Both the position numbers and the translations under genes were made by a program. Source: Microbacterium sp. T2.11-28 (GTDB taxonomy: Bacteria > Actinomycetota > Actinomycetes > Actinomycetales > Microbacteriaceae). Taken from it: a stretch of 64,000 nt of DNA. The first letter of the stretch is position 1; the number at the start of each line of letters is the position of its first letter. The notes under the pieces are model-generated. The model ran no database searches and had not been told where the DNA came from. It worked only from the letters and a program-made list of their open reading frames with translations. The stretch covers positions 1 through 64,000 of the forward strand of contig NZ_CATNHF010000002.1 of the NCBI RefSeq assembly GCF_950097975.1, read 5' to 3'. Positions 16,843-28,659 of this stretch are shown in pieces.

Positions 16843-18507
16843 ATGAATCCTGAAGCCCTGTCTGAAGCCCTGCTCGCCGTCGTCACCCCTCTCGCAGAGG
16901 CGCGACGCCCCGGCTCGAGCGAGGGGCTCATGGTGCAGGACTTCGTCCTCGAGCGCCCGAAGAACCGCGACCACGGCGACTGGGCGTCGAACGCCGCCCT
17001 CAAGCTCAGTAAGGTCGTCGGCGCGAACCCGCGCGAGTTCGCCGCCGAGATCGCCACGGCGCTCGCCGCCACCGACGGCATCGCGAGCGTCGAGGTCGCG
17101 GGGCCCGGCTTTATCAACATCCGCCTCGACGCGGCCGCCGCCGGCGCCCTCGCCAAGACGATCGTCGACGCCGGCGCGGACTTCGGCACGAACGACAGCC
17201 GCAGCGACGAGGTCATCAACCTCGAGTTCGTGAGCGCCAACCCGACGGGCCCGATCCACCTCGGCGGCACGCGCTGGGCGGCCGTCGGTGATTCACTCGC
17301 CCGCATCCTGTCGTCGCAGGGCGCGCAGGTCACCCGCGAGTACTACTTCAACGACCACGGCGCGCAGATCGACCGGTTCGCGCGCAGCCTCGTCGCCGCC
17401 CACGAAGGGCTCCCGACCCCCGAAGACGGCTACGGCGGCGGCTACATCACCGACATCGCGCAGCGCGTGGTCGAGGCCTACGACGGCGACATCGACGCCC
17501 TCGACCCCGCCGCCAAGCAGGAGGCGTTCCGCTCCGTCGGCGTCGGCCTCATGTTCGACGAGATCAAGGCGTCGCTCCACGAGTTCGGCGTCGACTTCGA
17601 CGTGTACTTCCACGAGAACGACCTGCACGATTCCGGTGCGGTCGACCGCGCCGTCGCACGTCTGCGGGAGCTCGGCCACATCTACGAGGCAGACGGCGCC
17701 ACCTGGCTGCGCTCCACGGACTTCGGCGATGACAAGGACCGCGTCGTCATCAAGAGCGACGGCCAGCCCGCCTACATCTCCGGCGACCTCGCCTACTACC
17801 TCGACAAGCGGGAGCGCGGCTTCAACCGCTGCATCATCATGCTGGGCGCCGACCACCACGGCTACGTCCAGCGCCTCATGGCGATGACGGCCGCGTTCGG
17901 CGACGAGCCGTATGTGAACCTCCAGATCCTCATCGGCCAGATGGTCAACCTCGTCAAGGAGGGGCAGCCGGTCCGCATGTCCAAGCGCGCGGGCACCGTC
18001 GTCACGATGGAGGACCTCGTCGAGATCGTCGGCGTCGACGCCGCCCGGTACTCGCTGACGCGCAGCTCGGCCGACTCGAACCTCGACATCGACCTCGACG
18101 TGCTGCAGAAGCGGACGAACGACAACCCCGTCTTCTACGTGCAGTACGCCCACGCGCGCACCCACAACGTCGCCCGCAACGCCGCGTCGGTCGGCGTCAC
18201 CCGCGACGCGTTCGCGCCCGAGCTGCTGAACCACGAGACCGAATCGGCGCTCCTGGGCGCACTCCAGGAGTTCCCGCGCGTGGTGGCCTTCGCGGCCGAG
18301 GTGCGGGAGCCGCACCGGGTCGCCCGCTACCTCGAGGAGCTCGCCGGCCTCTACCACCGCTGGTACGACAACTGCCGCGTCACCCCGCTCGGCGACGAGG
18401 AGGTCACCGACCTCCACCGCACGCGCCTGTGGCTGAACGACGCCACGGGCCAGGTGCTCCGCAACGGCCTGCACCTGCTCGGGGTCTCCGCTCCCGAGCG
18501 CATGTGA
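16843..18507 (+). CDS. argS: Arginyl-tRNA synthetase
   Basis: 554 residues, the usual length for the class I enzyme that charges tRNA-Arg with arginine in the cytoplasm. The class I signatures are present: PIHLGG for HIGH (H139) and RMSK for KMSKS (378-381). The N-terminal tRNA-binding domain and the C-terminal anticodon-binding DALR domain are both complete. A tRNA-Arg(CCG) gene lies 1.9 kb upstream. It heads the argS-(DUF2993-like)-lysA-hom-thrC-thrB segment found in many actinobacteria. Confidence 0.97.
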   Translation: MNPEALSEALLAVVTPLAEARRPGSSEGLMVQDFVLERPKNRDHGDWASNAALKLSKVVGANPREFAAEIATALAATDGIASVEVAGPGFINIRLDAAAAGALAKTIVDAGADFGTNDSRSDEVINLEFVSANPTGPIHLGGTRWAAVGDSLARILSSQGAQVTREYYFNDHGAQIDRFARSLVAAHEGLPTPEDGYGGGYITDIAQRVVEAYDGDIDALDPAAKQEAFRSVGVGLMFDEIKASLHEFGVDFDVYFHENDLHDSGAVDRAVARLRELGHIYEADGATWLRSTDFGDDKDRVVIKSDGQPAYISGDLAYYLDKRERGFNRCIIMLGADHHGYVQRLMAMTAAFGDEPYVNLQILIGQMVNLVKEGQPVRMSKRAGTVVTMEDLVEIVGVDAARYSLTRSSADSNLDIDLDVLQKRTNDNPVFYVQYAHARTHNVARNAASVGVTRDAFAPELLNHETESALLGALQEFPRVVAFAAEVREPHRVARYLEELAGLYHRWYDNCRVTPLGDEEVTDLHRTRLWLNDATGQVLRNGLHLLGVSAPERM

Positions 18508-18518
18508 CGGATGCCGCG

Positions 18519-19355
18519 ATGAGCGCCGACGATCAGCCCACCCAGCCGCTGCCCGACCCGCGGGCGCAGTGGGTGCTGTCGAGCCCGGCCGAGCCGCCGC
18601 GTCGGAAGCGCCGGCGCTGGCCGTGGCTCGTCTCCCTCGTCATCGTGGTCGCGCTGGCCATCGGAGCCTGGTTCGCGGGTGACGCGATCGCGCGGAGCAT
18701 CGTCGAGCAGACCATCCGCCAGCAGACGATCACGCAGCTGTCGCTGCCGGCCGACCAGCAGGTCGACGTCCAGGTCGACGGCCCCGTGCTGCTCGGGCTG
18801 ATCGTCGGGAGCCTCGGCGAGGTGCGGGTGGCGTCCGACGACGTGCCGCTCGGCCGCCTCACCGCCGACATCTCGGTGCTGGCCCAGGACGTCCCCATCC
18901 ACGGAGCGGGCGACTGGAGCGGCGCCTACGCGACCGCGACGATCGACGAAGCCCAGCTGCAGACGCTGCTCGCGACGCTCGAGGACTTCCCGGCCGACAC
19001 GGTCGAGATCGACGCGCCCGACGTCGCCGTGACGTTCGAGCTCAACGCGCTGGTCACCACCGTGCCCGTGGGGGTCGCGCTGACCCCGCGGGCCGAGAAC
19101 GGCGAGCTCGTCCTGTCGCCGACCTCGCTGCGCATCGCCGACGCCGAGATCTCCGCCGAATCGATCGTGCAGCAGTTCGGCGCCCTCGCCTCCACCGTCG
19201 TGCGCGACTGGGACGTGTGCATCGCGCAGTACCTGCCCGCCGCGCTCACCCTCACGGGCGTGCAGGTCGACCCGGCGGCGGTCGTCGTCGACTTCGAGAT
19301 CGACAGCTCGATCCTGCGCGACGCCTCGGCCCGCGAGAACGGCACCTGCGCCTGA
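18519..19355 (+). CDS. DUF2993-type membrane-anchored protein (LmeA-like)
   Basis: 278 residues from ATG 18519; GTG 18504, overlapping the argS stop, is an alternative. A proline-rich start and basic RKRRR patch precede one membrane segment at about 34-54 (WLVSLVIVVALAIGAWF). The extracytoplasmic part has the repeated alternating beta pattern of DUF2993 proteins, including a distal Cys pair (VCIAQY and the terminal GTCA). In mycobacteria the related LmeA binds phospholipids and acts in envelope mannan synthesis; that role cannot be assumed here. It follows argS by 11 bases. Confidence 0.75.
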   Translation: MSADDQPTQPLPDPRAQWVLSSPAEPPRRKRRRWPWLVSLVIVVALAIGAWFAGDAIARSIVEQTIRQQTITQLSLPADQQVDVQVDGPVLLGLIVGSLGEVRVASDDVPLGRLTADISVLAQDVPIHGAGDWSGAYATATIDEAQLQTLLATLEDFPADTVEIDAPDVAVTFELNALVTTVPVGVALTPRAENGELVLSPTSLRIADAEISAESIVQQFGALASTVVRDWDVCIAQYLPAALTLTGVQVDPAAVVVDFEIDSSILRDASARENGTCA

Positions 19356-19506
19356 GGGCTCACCTCCGCGACGGACCGCGCCTCCCGCAGTCACACGGAC
19401 GGGAGCGCCCGGCACGGTGCCCTAGACTTTCAGCACCGCATCTCAGGACTGTCCCGGCGTGATCATCCCGCCGACAGCCGCCATCCCCACCCGATTGGTG
19501 CCCTCC

Positions 19507-20949
19507 GTGTCCGCCTCCGAGAACCGTGCGCCCGTGCCGGACTGGCTCGCCGTGCCGGACGACGCGAACGCCCTCGCCACCGAGGTATGGCCCACGTCGG
19601 CCTCCCGCGACGCGCACGGCGCGCTGAGCATCGGCGGGGTCGGCGTCGCCGAGCTGCGCGAGCGCTTCGGCACGCCGCTCTACGTGCTCGACGAGCCCGA
19701 GGTCCGCGCCCGGGCCCGCGCCGTCCGCACCGCCTTCGAGACCGCGACCGCCCGCCACGGCGTGCACGCCCGCGTCTACTACGCCGGCAAAGCGTTCTTG
19801 TCCACCGAGGTCGTCCGCTGGGTCACCGGCGAGGGACTCGCCGTCGACGTCGCGACCGGGGGAGAGCTCGCCATCGCGCTCGCCGCGGGAGCTGACCCGG
19901 CGCGCATCGGCCTCCACGGCAACAACAAGTCGGTCGCCGAGCTCGAGCAGGCCGTCGAGGTGGGCGTCGGCTCCGTCATCGTCGACAGCCTGATCGAGGT
20001 GGAGCGGCTCGCCGCCATCGCCGAGCGCCGCGGCGCCCGGCAGGCAGTGCTCGTGCGCGTCAACAGTGGCGTCCACGCCGAGACCCACGACTTCCTCGCG
20101 ACCGCGCACGAGGACCAGAAGTTCGGCTTCGCGCTCGGCGACGCCCCGGCCGTCGTCGCCCGCATCCGCGAGCTGCCGTCGCTGGCATTCATCGGACTCC
20201 ACTGCCACATCGGCTCGCAGATCTTCGGCACCGCCGGGTTCGCCGAGTCGGCCGCGCGGCTCGTCGACCTCCACGCCGAGCTGCTCGCCGGCGGCGACGT
20301 CCCCGTGCTGAACCTCGGCGGCGGCTTCGGCATCGCCTACACGTCGGTCGACGACCCGACGCCGATCGACGAGCTCGCGACGGGCATCGTCGACGCGGTC
20401 GCCCGCGAGTGCGACGTCCGCGGCATCCCGATCCCGAATCTCGCCTTCGAGCCGGGGCGCTCCGTCGTCGGCCGCGCCGGCGTCACGCTGTACGAGGTCG
20501 GCACGGTGAAGCCGGTGCAGGTGAGCGACGACCTCACCCGCCTGTACGTCAGCGTCGACGGCGGCATGAGCGACAACGCCCGTCCCGCGCTCTACGGCGC
20601 GCAGTACTCCGCCCGCATCGCCTCGCGCACCTCCGACGCCACGGCCGCCCTGGCACGTGTCGTCGGCCGCCACTGCGAATCCGGCGATATCGTCGTCGAC
20701 GCCGAGTACCTCCCGGGCGACGTCACCCCGGGCGACCTCCTCGCCGTTCCCGCGACCGGCGCCTACTGCTACTCGCTGTCGAGCAACTACAACGCCGTCC
20801 CGCGCCCTCCCGTGGTCGCCGTCGGCGACGGCCGGGCCCGCGTCATCGTGCGGGGCGAGTCGATCGCCGACATCCTGGCGCGCGACGTGGGCGCCGACCC
20901 GACCGACCGACCAGACCCCACAGACCCGATCAACGAGGGGAACGAATGA
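19507..20949 (+). CDS. lysA: Diaminopimelate decarboxylase
   Basis: 480 residues from GTG 19507; GTG 19459 is in frame, has a CAGGA upstream, and would give 496 residues. This PLP enzyme makes L-lysine from meso-diaminopimelate, the last step of lysine synthesis. The PLP lysine is in YYAGKAF (K95), the glycine-rich phosphate loop is GGGFGIAY, and the active-site HCESGD near the end supplies the second-subunit Cys. The start overlaps no gene; the stop overlaps the hom start by 4 bases. Confidence 0.96.
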   Translation: MSASENRAPVPDWLAVPDDANALATEVWPTSASRDAHGALSIGGVGVAELRERFGTPLYVLDEPEVRARARAVRTAFETATARHGVHARVYYAGKAFLSTEVVRWVTGEGLAVDVATGGELAIALAAGADPARIGLHGNNKSVAELEQAVEVGVGSVIVDSLIEVERLAAIAERRGARQAVLVRVNSGVHAETHDFLATAHEDQKFGFALGDAPAVVARIRELPSLAFIGLHCHIGSQIFGTAGFAESAARLVDLHAELLAGGDVPVLNLGGGFGIAYTSVDDPTPIDELATGIVDAVARECDVRGIPIPNLAFEPGRSVVGRAGVTLYEVGTVKPVQVSDDLTRLYVSVDGGMSDNARPALYGAQYSARIASRTSDATAALARVVGRHCESGDIVVDAEYLPGDVTPGDLLAVPATGAYCYSLSSNYNAVPRPPVVAVGDGRARVIVRGESIADILARDVGADPTDRPDPTDPINEGNE

Positions 20950-22304
20950 CCGAGGACCGCCGACTCCGCGTCGCACTCCTGGGAGCCGGCTCGGTCGGCT
21001 CGCAGGTCGCGGCGCTCCTGCTGGAGCACTCCGCCGAACTGGCCGACCGCGCCGGAGCCCAGCTCGAACTCGTCGGCATCGCCGTGCGCGACCTCGACGC
21101 CCCCCGCGACACCGACCTGCCGCGCGAGCTGCTCACCACCGACGCCGAGCCCCTGATCGTCGGCAGCGACATCGTCATCGAGCTCATGGGCGGCATCGAG
21201 CCGGCCCGCACCGCGCTCCTGCAGGACCTCAACGCCGGCGCCGACGTCGTCACCGGCAACAAGGCGCTCCTCGCGACCCACGGGCCCGAGTTGTTCGAGG
21301 CCGCCGACCAGGTGGGCGCCTCGGTGCACTACGAGGCGGCCGTCGCCGGCGCGATCCCGATCGTCCGGCCGCTGCGCGACTCGCTCGCCGGCGACCGCGT
21401 GCGCCGCATCCTGGCGATCGTCAACGGCACGACCAACTACATCCTCGACCGCATGGACGGCGAGGGCGCGGACTACGCCGACGTCCTGGCCGACGCGCAG
21501 CGTCTCGGCTACGCGGAGGCAGACCCGACCGCCGACGTCGAGGGCTTCGACGCCGCGCAGAAGGCGGCCATCCTCGCCTCGCTCGCCTTCCACACGACCG
21601 TCCCGCTCGAAGCCGTCCACCGCGAGGGCATCTCGACCATCGACGCCCAGATGATGGACGCCGCGCGCGCCGCCGGCTACGTCGTCAAGCTGCTGGCGGT
21701 CTGCGAGCGGCTCGACGACGAGGGTGGCGAGGCCATCTCGGTGCGCGTGCACCCGGCCCTCGTCCGCCGCGACCACCCGCTCGCGAGCGTGCACGGCGCC
21801 AACAACGCCGTGTTCGTCCAGGCCGAGGCCGCGGGAGACCTCATGTTCTACGGCGCCGGCGCCGGCGGTATCCAGACCGCCTCGGCCGTGCTCGGCGACG
21901 TCGTCTCGGCTGCGCGCCGCCACATCGCCGGCGGCGTCGGGGTGGGCGAGTCCACCCGCGCCAATCTGCCGATCGCGCCGATCGGACGGGCGGTGACCCG
22001 CTACCAGATCACCCTCGAGGTCGACGACCGCCCGGGCGTCCTGGCGACCATCGCCGGGATCCTCGCCGACGGCCGCGTCTCGATCGCCACCGTCGAGCAG
22101 ACCATCATCGAGCGGCAGAGCATCATCGACGCGGACGCCGATGCGGCTGCCGCGGCGCAGACCACGGGTGCGGAGGGCCGGGCGCGCCTGGTCATCGGCA
22201 CCCACAAGGCACAGGAGCAGGACCTGGCCGAGACGGTGGACCGTCTCGGGTCGAGCGACGTCGTCGAACGCGTCGTCTCGGTCCTGCGCGTGGAAGGAGA
22301 CTGA
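20946..22304 (+). CDS. hom: Homoserine dehydrogenase
   Basis: 452 residues. Reduces aspartate semialdehyde to homoserine, the branch towards threonine and methionine. The N-terminal Rossmann fold starts with [11 protein letters not shown]; the catalytic domain has NGTTNYIL and the [12 protein letters not shown] block; the last 80 residues form an ACT domain ([15 protein letters not shown]), which in actinobacteria gives threonine feedback inhibition. ATGA overlap with lysA and 2 bases to thrC show one operon. Confidence 0.97.
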   Translation: MTEDRRLRVALLGAGSVGSQVAALLLEHSAELADRAGAQLELVGIAVRDLDAPRDTDLPRELLTTDAEPLIVGSDIVIELMGGIEPARTALLQDLNAGADVVTGNKALLATHGPELFEAADQVGASVHYEAAVAGAIPIVRPLRDSLAGDRVRRILAIVNGTTNYILDRMDGEGADYADVLADAQRLGYAEADPTADVEGFDAAQKAAILASLAFHTTVPLEAVHREGISTIDAQMMDAARAAGYVVKLLAVCERLDDEGGEAISVRVHPALVRRDHPLASVHGANNAVFVQAEAAGDLMFYGAGAGGIQTASAVLGDVVSAARRHIAGGVGVGESTRANLPIAPIGRAVTRYQITLEVDDRPGVLATIAGILADGRVSIATVEQTIIERQSIIDADADAAAAAQTTGAEGRARLVIGTHKAQEQDLAETVDRLGSSDVVERVVSVLRVEGD

Positions 22305-22306
22305 AC

Positions 22307-23386
22307 ATGGCACATGTCTGGCGCGGAGTCCTGCGCGAGTACGCCGATCGGCTGGGCGTCACCGACGCCTCGACGGTCGTGACGCTGGGGGAGGGCGGCA
22401 CGCCGCTCATCCCGGCGCCGTCGCTGTCGAAGATCACCGGCGCCGACGTGCACATCAAGTTCGAGGGCATGAACCCCACGGGCTCCTTCAAGGACCGGGG
22501 CATGACCGTCGCCCTCTCGCGCGCGGTCGAGCACGGCGCGAAGGCCGTCATCTGCGCCTCGACCGGCAACACGTCGGCCTCCGCCGCCGCGTACGCGGCG
22601 CACGCCGGCATCACCGCCGCGGTGCTCGTGCCCGAGGGCAAGATCGCCATGGGCAAGCTCAGCCAGGCGGTCATCCACAACGGCCAGCTGATCCAGATCC
22701 GCGGCAACTTCGACGACTGCCTCGAGATCGCGCGCGAGCTCGCCGAGCACTACCCCGTCCACCTCGTGAACTCGGTCAACCCCGACCGCATCGAGGGGCA
22801 GAAGACGGCGGCGTACGAGGTCGTCAGCCAGCTGGGCGACGCCCCCGACTTCCACTTCATCCCCGTCGGCAACGCCGGCAACTACACGGCGTACTCCCGC
22901 GGCTACCGCGAGGAGGCCGAGCGCGGCGTCTCCACCCGCGTGCCGCGCATGTTCGGGTTCCAGGCCGAGGGCTCCGCCCCGCTCGTGCGCGGCGAGGTCG
23001 TCCGCAACCCCGAGACGATCGCCTCCGCGATCCGCATCGGCAACCCGGCCTCGTGGGAGCTCGCCCTCGAGGCGCGCGACGCCACCGACGGCTGGTTCGG
23101 CGCCATCGACGACGACCGCATCCTCGCGGCGCAGAAGCTCCTCGCCGGCACGGTCGGCGTGTTCGTCGAGCCGGCATCGGCGATCAGCGTCGCGGGCCTG
23201 CTCGACCGCGCCGAGGCGGGCGTCATCCCCGCCGGCTCGCGCGTCGTGCTGACCGTCACGGGGCACGGCCTGAAGGACCCGCAGTGGGCCCTGCGCCAGC
23301 CGGACGGCACCGAGATCACCCCGACGGTCGTCGACGCGGCGACCAGTGAGGTCGCCTCGGTCCTCGGACTGGCCCCGACGGCATGA
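22307..23386 (+). CDS. thrC: Threonine synthase
   Basis: 359 residues, the short (class II, non-plant) form. A PLP enzyme that turns O-phosphohomoserine into threonine. The PLP lysine is K62 in GSFKDRG; the phosphate-binding loop is [17 protein letters not shown] holds the substrate carboxylate. A GGAAGGAGA ribosome site precedes the ATG. The stop overlaps the thrB start by 4 bases (ATGA at 23383). Confidence 0.97.
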   Translation: MAHVWRGVLREYADRLGVTDASTVVTLGEGGTPLIPAPSLSKITGADVHIKFEGMNPTGSFKDRGMTVALSRAVEHGAKAVICASTGNTSASAAAYAAHAGITAAVLVPEGKIAMGKLSQAVIHNGQLIQIRGNFDDCLEIARELAEHYPVHLVNSVNPDRIEGQKTAAYEVVSQLGDAPDFHFIPVGNAGNYTAYSRGYREEAERGVSTRVPRMFGFQAEGSAPLVRGEVVRNPETIASAIRIGNPASWELALEARDATDGWFGAIDDDRILAAQKLLAGTVGVFVEPASAISVAGLLDRAEAGVIPAGSRVVLTVTGHGLKDPQWALRQPDGTEITPTVVDAATSEVASVLGLAPTA

Positions 23387-24321
23387 CCCGGACGCCTGAG
23401 TCGGTCGCGGTGCGGGTGCCTGCCACCAGCGCCAACCTCGGTCCCGGCTTCGACACGCTCGGCCTGGCGCTGAGCGTCTACGACGAGCTCACCGTCACCG
23501 CCCTTCCCGCCGGCCGGCTGGAGATCGTCGTGTCGGGGGAGGGCGCCGACGACGTGCCCACCGACGCGTCGCACCTCGTGGTGCGCGCCATCGCCTACGC
23601 GTTCGAGGCCGTGGGACGCCCCATGCCGGGCCTCCACCTCTCGGCGCGGAACACGATCCCGCACGGGCGGGGGATGGGCTCCTCGGGCGCGGCGGTGGTG
23701 GCGGGTCTGCTCGCCGCCAAGGGCCTGCTGGCGGGCGACGTCGACCTCGGCCCCGAGATGCTGCTGCGCCTGGCCACCGAGATGGAGGGCCACCCCGACA
23801 ACGTGGCGCCGGCCCTCTTCGGCGGCCTGACGATCGCCTGGATGGACGAGAACGGCCCGCAGCACAAGAAGCTCCTCGTGCACCGGGGCGTCTCGCCGCT
23901 CGTGTTCGTCCCGGACTTCACGATGTCCACCAGCGTCGCCCGCGGCCTCGCGCCGCTGCAGGTGCCGCGTGAGGATGCCGTGTTCAACGTGTCGCGCTCG
24001 GCGCTTCTCATCGCGGCGCTCACGCAGAGTCCGGAACTGCTCATGGCGGCCACCGAGGACAAGCTCCACCAGTCCTACCGCGCCGAGGCGATGCCGGCGA
24101 CCGACCAGCTCGTGCGGCGCCTCCGCGCCGCCGGGTTCGCGGCCGTCGTGTCGGGTGCGGGACCGAGCGTGCTCGTGCTCGCCGACGGCCCCGGGCGCCG
24201 TCTCGAGGCCGTCGAGGTCGCCGCCGCGGAGGACACTCCGTGGGAGCCGCTCCTGCTCGCCGTCGACGTCAAGGGTGGTACAGTGAGGGACTATACGGAG
24301 GGTTCCACGAGCTACTCGTGA
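23383..24321 (+). CDS. thrB: Homoserine kinase
   Basis: 312 residues of the GHMP kinase family. Phosphorylates homoserine with ATP to give the threonine synthase substrate. Visible are the N-terminal [16 protein letters not shown] strand-loop, the GHMP ATP loop [13 protein letters not shown], and the C-terminal [10 protein letters not shown] motif. Last gene of the lysA-hom-thrC-thrB operon. Its 3' end contains an AT-richer stretch (TACAGT, CTATAC near 24279-24296) that could be part of the rho promoter. Confidence 0.96.
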   Translation: MTRTPESVAVRVPATSANLGPGFDTLGLALSVYDELTVTALPAGRLEIVVSGEGADDVPTDASHLVVRAIAYAFEAVGRPMPGLHLSARNTIPHGRGMGSSGAAVVAGLLAAKGLLAGDVDLGPEMLLRLATEMEGHPDNVAPALFGGLTIAWMDENGPQHKKLLVHRGVSPLVFVPDFTMSTSVARGLAPLQVPREDAVFNVSRSALLIAALTQSPELLMAATEDKLHQSYRAEAMPATDQLVRRLRAAGFAAVVSGAGPSVLVLADGPGRRLEAVEVAAAEDTPWEPLLLAVDVKGGTVRDYTEGSTSYS

Positions 24322-24479
24322 ATCTGGCCTCCGTCGCAAATCTGCGAACCACCGTGTTACCCCCCGCTTCGGCGATCGCCGTCCCTCGAGGACGCGGACG
24401 CGCTGTGGGGTGGGATGGCGCCTGCTGTGGACGGGCCCGGGACACGGTCAGTCATATCCATACGTAAAAGGGAGAACTC
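24322..24479 (+). promoter_or_regulatory. rho leader and candidate promoter region
   Basis: 158 non-coding bases before rho. A short perfect hairpin CACGAG-CTA-CTCGTG sits at the thrB/leader border (about 24308-24322), and the ribosome site AAAAGGGAGAA precedes the GTG start. Rho genes are often autoregulated through their leaders; no uORF or defined riboswitch was recognised. Confidence 0.35.
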
Positions 24480-26462
24480 GTGGAGTCCATCTCCGAGATC
24501 CAGACCGACGACGCCGCGCGCGAAGACGCAGCCGTGGACGTCCCCACCGAGTCGGCCACCGCCGACCAGACCACCCCGGCCGCCGAGCCGGTCGCGGAGG
24601 AGACTCCGGCCGAGGAGCAGCCCGCCGAGGAGGCCCCTGCCGAGGAGGCTCCTGCCGCCGAGGCACCCGCCGAGGAGGCCCCCGCTGCCGCTGAGAAGCC
24701 GGCGAAGGCCCCGCGCAAGCGCGCTCCGCGCCGCGCCAAGAGCACCGACGTCGCCGAGACCCCGGCAGAGTCGCCCGCCGCCGAGACCCCCGCCGCCGAG
24801 GCCGACGCCGAGGCCGCCGCCGCGGCGAGCGGCGAGTCGACCGCCGTCGAGGCGCCCGCTGACGCCCCGGCCGAGGAGACCCCGGCCGGGGAGACTTCGA
24901 CCGAGGCTGCTGCCGACGAGACGCCCGCCCCGGACGCAGCCGCCGAGGACGCTCCCGCCACCGAGGGCGACCAGCCCGCCGAGGGCGACGCGTCGTCCGA
25001 GACGGGCGCCGGCGACGGCGAGGGCGCGTCCGAGACGCCCAGCCGCAGCCGCAGCCGCTCGCGCAGCCGCAGCCGCAACCGCAACAAGAGCGGCGAGAGC
25101 GGTCAGGGCGGTCAGAACGGCCAGGGCAACGGCCAGGCCGCGCAGAACGCCGCCCCCGAAGCCGCTCCGGCCGCCGACGCCGACGACGACGCGTCGCAGG
25201 GCCAGGGCCGCGGCCGTCAGCGCAACAAGCGCCGCACCGCGCAGACCGGTGACGAGTTCGAGACCGAGATCGGCGAGGACGACGTCCTGATCCCGATCGC
25301 CGGCATCCTCGACGTCCTCGACAACTACGCGTTCGTGCGCACCACCGGCTACCTCCCCGGCACGAGCGACGTCTACGTCTCGCTCGGCCAGGTCAAGAAG
25401 TACAACCTCCGCAAGGGCGACGCCGTCGTCGGCGCGATCAAGCAGCCCCGCGAGGGCGAGCAGTCGAGCCGCCAGAAGTACAACGCGCTCGTCAAGGTCG
25501 ACGCAGTCAACGGCCTCTCGGTCGACGACGCCGCGAACCGCGTCGAGTTCGGCAAGCTCACCCCGCTCTACCCGCAGGAGCGCCTGCGCCTCGAGACGGC
25601 GCCGGAGAAGCTGACCCAGCGCATCATCGACCTCGTCGCCCCCATCGGCAAGGGCCAGCGCGGCCTCATCGTCGCGCCCCCGAAGGCGGGCAAGACGATC
25701 GTCCTGCAGCAGATCGCGAACGCGATCGCGACGAACAACCCCGAGGTCCACCTCATGGTCGTCCTCGTCGACGAGCGTCCCGAAGAGGTCACCGACATGC
25801 AGCGGACGGTCAAGGGCGAGGTCATCGCCTCGACCTTCGACCGCCCCGCCGAGGACCACACCACGGTCGCCGAGCTCGCCATCGAGCGCGCCAAGCGTCT
25901 CGTGGAGCTCGGTCGCGACGTCGTCGTGCTGCTCGACTCGATCACCCGTCTCGGCCGCGCCTACAACATCTCGGCGCCGACCTCGGGTCGCGTGCTCACC
26001 GGTGGCGTCGACGCGTCGGCGCTCTACCCGCCCAAGCGCTTCTTCGGCGCCGCCCGCAACATCGAGAACGGCGGATCGCTCACGATCCTCGCGACCGCGC
26101 TCGTGGAGACCGGCTCCAAGATGGACGAGGTCATCTTCGAGGAGTTCAAGGGCACCGGCAACAGCGAGCTGCGCCTGAACCGCTCGCTGGCCGACAAGCG
26201 GATCTTCCCGGCGGTCGACGTCAACGCGTCCTCCACCCGCCGCGAGGAGATGCTGCTGTCCTCCGACGAAGTCAAGATCACGTGGAAGCTGCGTCGTGCG
26301 CTCGCGGGCCTCGACCCGCAGCAGGCCCTCGAAGTCGTGCTGGGCAAGCTCAAGGAGACCCAGTCCAACGTCGAGTTCCTCGTGCAGATGCAGAAGTCGA
26401 TCCCGACCCCGACCGGTCACGCCGGCGGCCACAGCCACGGGCACGAGAACAGCATCCGCTGA
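24480..26462 (+). CDS. rho: Transcription termination factor Rho with long N-terminal extension
   Basis: 660 residues from GTG 24480. The hexameric RNA helicase ends transcription at untranslated RNA. Residues 1 to about 255 form a disordered extension: first Glu/Ala/Pro-rich repeats (PAEEAP), then an SRSRSR patch and a Gly/Gln/Asn-rich, basic stretch ending RGRQRNKRR. The conserved core follows: the RNA-binding OB region, Walker A APPKAGKT (399-406), [12 protein letters not shown], and [20 protein letters not shown]. Such actinobacterial extensions add RNA binding and alter termination. The core is complete and of normal length. Confidence 0.97.
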   Translation: MESISEIQTDDAAREDAAVDVPTESATADQTTPAAEPVAEETPAEEQPAEEAPAEEAPAAEAPAEEAPAAAEKPAKAPRKRAPRRAKSTDVAETPAESPAAETPAAEADAEAAAAASGESTAVEAPADAPAEETPAGETSTEAAADETPAPDAAAEDAPATEGDQPAEGDASSETGAGDGEGASETPSRSRSRSRSRSRNRNKSGESGQGGQNGQGNGQAAQNAAPEAAPAADADDDASQGQGRGRQRNKRRTAQTGDEFETEIGEDDVLIPIAGILDVLDNYAFVRTTGYLPGTSDVYVSLGQVKKYNLRKGDAVVGAIKQPREGEQSSRQKYNALVKVDAVNGLSVDDAANRVEFGKLTPLYPQERLRLETAPEKLTQRIIDLVAPIGKGQRGLIVAPPKAGKTIVLQQIANAIATNNPEVHLMVVLVDERPEEVTDMQRTVKGEVIASTFDRPAEDHTTVAELAIERAKRLVELGRDVVVLLDSITRLGRAYNISAPTSGRVLTGGVDASALYPPKRFFGAARNIENGGSLTILATALVETGSKMDEVIFEEFKGTGNSELRLNRSLADKRIFPAVDVNASSTRREEMLLSSDEVKITWKLRRALAGLDPQQALEVVLGKLKETQSNVEFLVQMQKSIPTPTGHAGGHSHGHENSIR

Positions 26463-26479
26463 CCCGGACGGGGACGATC

Positions 26480-27553
26480 GTGTTCGAGTCCGTCCAAGGA
26501 CTGATCGACGAGCATAAGGCGGTCCAGGAGGAGCTCTCCGACCCCGCCGTGCACGCCGATGCGGCGCGCGCCAAGCGCGTGAACCGCCGCTACGCCGAGC
26601 TCAGTCGGATCGTCGCCGCCCACGACGCGTGGGTGGCGGCCTCCGACGACCTCGACGCGGCGCGCGAGCTCGCCAAGGAGGACGACGCGTTCGCCGCCGA
26701 GGTGCCGGCGCTCGAGGAGCAGCTGTCGGCGGCTCAGGAGCGCCTGCGGCGCCTGCTCATCCCGCGCGACCCCGACGACGCGCGGGACGTCATCATGGAG
26801 ATCAAACAGGGCGAGGGCGGGGCCGAGTCGGCCCTGTTCGCCGCCGACCTCCTCCGGATGTACCTGCAGTACGCCGCCTCCAAGGGCTGGAAGACGGAAC
26901 TGCTCGAGCGCAACGAGAGCGACCTCGGCGGGTACAAGGACGTCCAGGTCGCCATCAAGGGATCCAGCTCCGACCCCGCGCAGGGCGTCTGGGCGCATCT
27001 GAAGTACGAGGGCGGCGTGCACCGCGTGCAGCGCGTGCCGGCCACCGAGTCCCAGGGACGCATCCACACCTCGACGACCGGCGTCCTCGTCTTCCCCGAG
27101 GTCGACGAGCCCGAAGAGATCCAGATCGATCCGAACGACCTCAAGATCGACGTCTTCCGCTCGTCCGGGCCGGGCGGGCAGTCCGTCAACACGACCGACT
27201 CCGCCGTCCGCATCACCCACGTCCCGACCGGCATCGTCGTCTCGATGCAGAACGAGAAGAGCCAGCTGCAGAACCGCGAGGCCGGTATGCGCGTCCTCCG
27301 CGCGCGCCTGCTCGCCAAGCAGCAGGAGGAGCTCGACGCGGCGGCCTCCGACGCGCGGCGGTCTCAGATCCGCGGAATGGACCGCTCCGAGCGCATCCGC
27401 ACGTACAACTTCCCCGAGAACCGCATCGCGGACCACCGCACCGGGTACAAGGCCTACAACCTCGACCAGGTGATGGACGGCGCGCTCGGCCCGCTCATCG
27501 AGTCGGCCATCAGCGCCGACGAGGAAGCCCGGCTGGCGGCGCTGGGCTCCTGA
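26480..27553 (+). CDS. prfA: Peptide chain release factor 1
   Basis: 357 residues from GTG 26480, 17 bases after rho. Recognises UAA and UAG stop codons. The catalytic GGQ is G232-G233-Q234 in [16 protein letters not shown]; the [11 protein letters not shown] block and C-terminal [14 protein letters not shown] are typical of RF1 rather than RF2, and there is no programmed frameshift site. The prmC methylase gene that modifies this GGQ lies 3 kb downstream; here cysteine genes separate the two. Confidence 0.97.
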   Translation: MFESVQGLIDEHKAVQEELSDPAVHADAARAKRVNRRYAELSRIVAAHDAWVAASDDLDAARELAKEDDAFAAEVPALEEQLSAAQERLRRLLIPRDPDDARDVIMEIKQGEGGAESALFAADLLRMYLQYAASKGWKTELLERNESDLGGYKDVQVAIKGSSSDPAQGVWAHLKYEGGVHRVQRVPATESQGRIHTSTTGVLVFPEVDEPEEIQIDPNDLKIDVFRSSGPGGQSVNTTDSAVRITHVPTGIVVSMQNEKSQLQNREAGMRVLRARLLAKQQEELDAAASDARRSQIRGMDRSERIRTYNFPENRIADHRTGYKAYNLDQVMDGALGPLIESAISADEEARLAALGS

Positions 27554-27606
27554 CACGGTGCGCGCCGGCCTCGCGCCGCGCGAACCGCCCGCGCTACGCT
27601 CGCGGC

Positions 27607-28008
27607 ATGATCATGTTCCTCCTGCGCGCGCTGATCTTCCTCGCCTCGGCGGCGGTCGGCCTCATCGTGGCAGACCTGGTGCTCCCCGGCTTCGTCATCG
27701 ACTGGGGGAGCCCGCTCGGCTTCATCCTGGCCATCGTGATCTTCGCCGTGCTGCAGAGCGTCCTGGCGCCCTGGCTCGCCCGCGTCGCGCAGCGCAACGC
27801 CCCCGCGCTGCTGGGCGGCATCGGCATCGTGTCGACCTTCGTCGCCCTCGTCGTGGTGGTGCTGATCCCGCGGGCCGGGCTCACGATCGGCGCCCCGTGG
27901 TGGACGTGGGTGATCGCGCCGGTGATCGTCTGGCTCGTCACCGCGCTGGCGACGCTGTTCCTCCCGATGCTCTTCATCAAGAAGAAGGTCGCCGAGCGCC
28001 GCGGCTGA
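27607..28008 (+). CDS. Small four-helix membrane protein (phage-holin-like family)
   Basis: 133 residues with four hydrophobic segments at about 2-22, 35-55, 62-85 and 98-122 and a basic KKKVAERRG tail. It resembles the PF04020-type small integral membrane proteins annotated as phage holin family in actinobacteria; it is probably a housekeeping membrane protein rather than a prophage lysis gene, since no phage genes are near. It converges with cysE. Confidence 0.7.
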   Translation: MIMFLLRALIFLASAAVGLIVADLVLPGFVIDWGSPLGFILAIVIFAVLQSVLAPWLARVAQRNAPALLGGIGIVSTFVALVVVVLIPRAGLTIGAPWWTWVIAPVIVWLVTALATLFLPMLFIKKKVAERRG

Positions 28009-28020
28009 CCGACCCGCCGT

Positions 28021-28035
28021 CCCGCGCGGCGCGGG
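28021..28035. terminator. Short GC hairpin between convergent genes
   Basis: CCCGCG-CGG-CGCGGG forms a 6-bp stem directly between the holin-like gene and the cysE stop. No T run. A weak bidirectional terminator at best. Confidence 0.3.
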
Positions 28036-28659
28036 CTAGATGTGGTACTCGGGAGCGGTGAGCACGGCCTTCGTGTCCTCGCCGGGCGTGCGGCGCCGGG
28101 GCTTGGCCGGGATGCCGACCAGAACCGAGTCCTCGGGTGCATCCTGGGTGACGACGGCGTTGGCGCCGACGACCGATCCCGCGCCCACGGTCACCGGACC
28201 GAGGATCTTCGCTCCGGCGCCCACGGCGACACCGTCGCCGAGGGTGGGGTGCCGCTTGCCCGCGTCGCGGGTGCGGCCGCCGAGGGTGACGCCGTGATAG
28301 AGCATGACGTCGTCGCCGATCTCGGCCGTCTCGCCGATGACGACGCCCATGCCGTGGTCGACGAAGAAGCGCCGCCCGATGGTCGCCCCGGGGTGGATCT
28401 CGATGCCGGTCAGCCAGCGGGTGACCTGGGAGCCCGCGCGGGCGAGGAATCGCACCCGGCGCACCCACAGCGCGTGCCAGACGCGGTGCGCCCAGATGGC
28501 GTGGAGTCCCGGGTAGAGCAGGGCGATCTCGATGCCCGAGCGTGCCGCGGGGTCGCGCAGCTTCGCGGCGGCGACATCCTCGCGCACGCGCGAGAGGAAC
28601 GTGAGGAGCCGGCGCGCGCCGCGACGGGCGACGGAGCGGGGGGACCGCGGGGCGCTCAC
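28036..28659 (-). CDS. cysE: Serine O-acetyltransferase
   Basis: 207 residues from GTG 28659, overlapping the upstream cysK stop by 4 bases. Makes O-acetylserine from serine and acetyl-CoA, the first step of cysteine synthesis. It has an N-terminal helical part, then a left-handed hexapeptide-repeat helix ([43 protein letters not shown]) with the catalytic His in [12 protein letters not shown]. The C-terminal tail ends in EYHI; a terminal Ile is typical of CysE tails that dock into CysK. Confidence 0.95.
   Translation of the reverse strand: MSAPRSPRSVARRGARRLLTFLSRVREDVAAAKLRDPAARSGIEIALLYPGLHAIWAHRVWHALWVRRVRFLARAGSQVTRWLTGIEIHPGATIGRRFFVDHGMGVVIGETAEIGDDVMLYHGVTLGGRTRDAGKRHPTLGDGVAVGAGAKILGPVTVGAGSVVGANAVVTQDAPEDSVLVGIPAKPRRRTPGEDTKAVLTAPEYHI

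Noticed and set aside
20657-23386. A 909-codon plus-strand frame across lysA, hom and thrC
   Set aside because: Most of it is the Arg/Pro-rich alternative frame of hom; only the last part, in frame, is thrC.
27607-28008. Prophage holin
   Set aside because: The four-helix protein resembles holin-family annotations, but it stands between prfA and cysE with no phage genes around.
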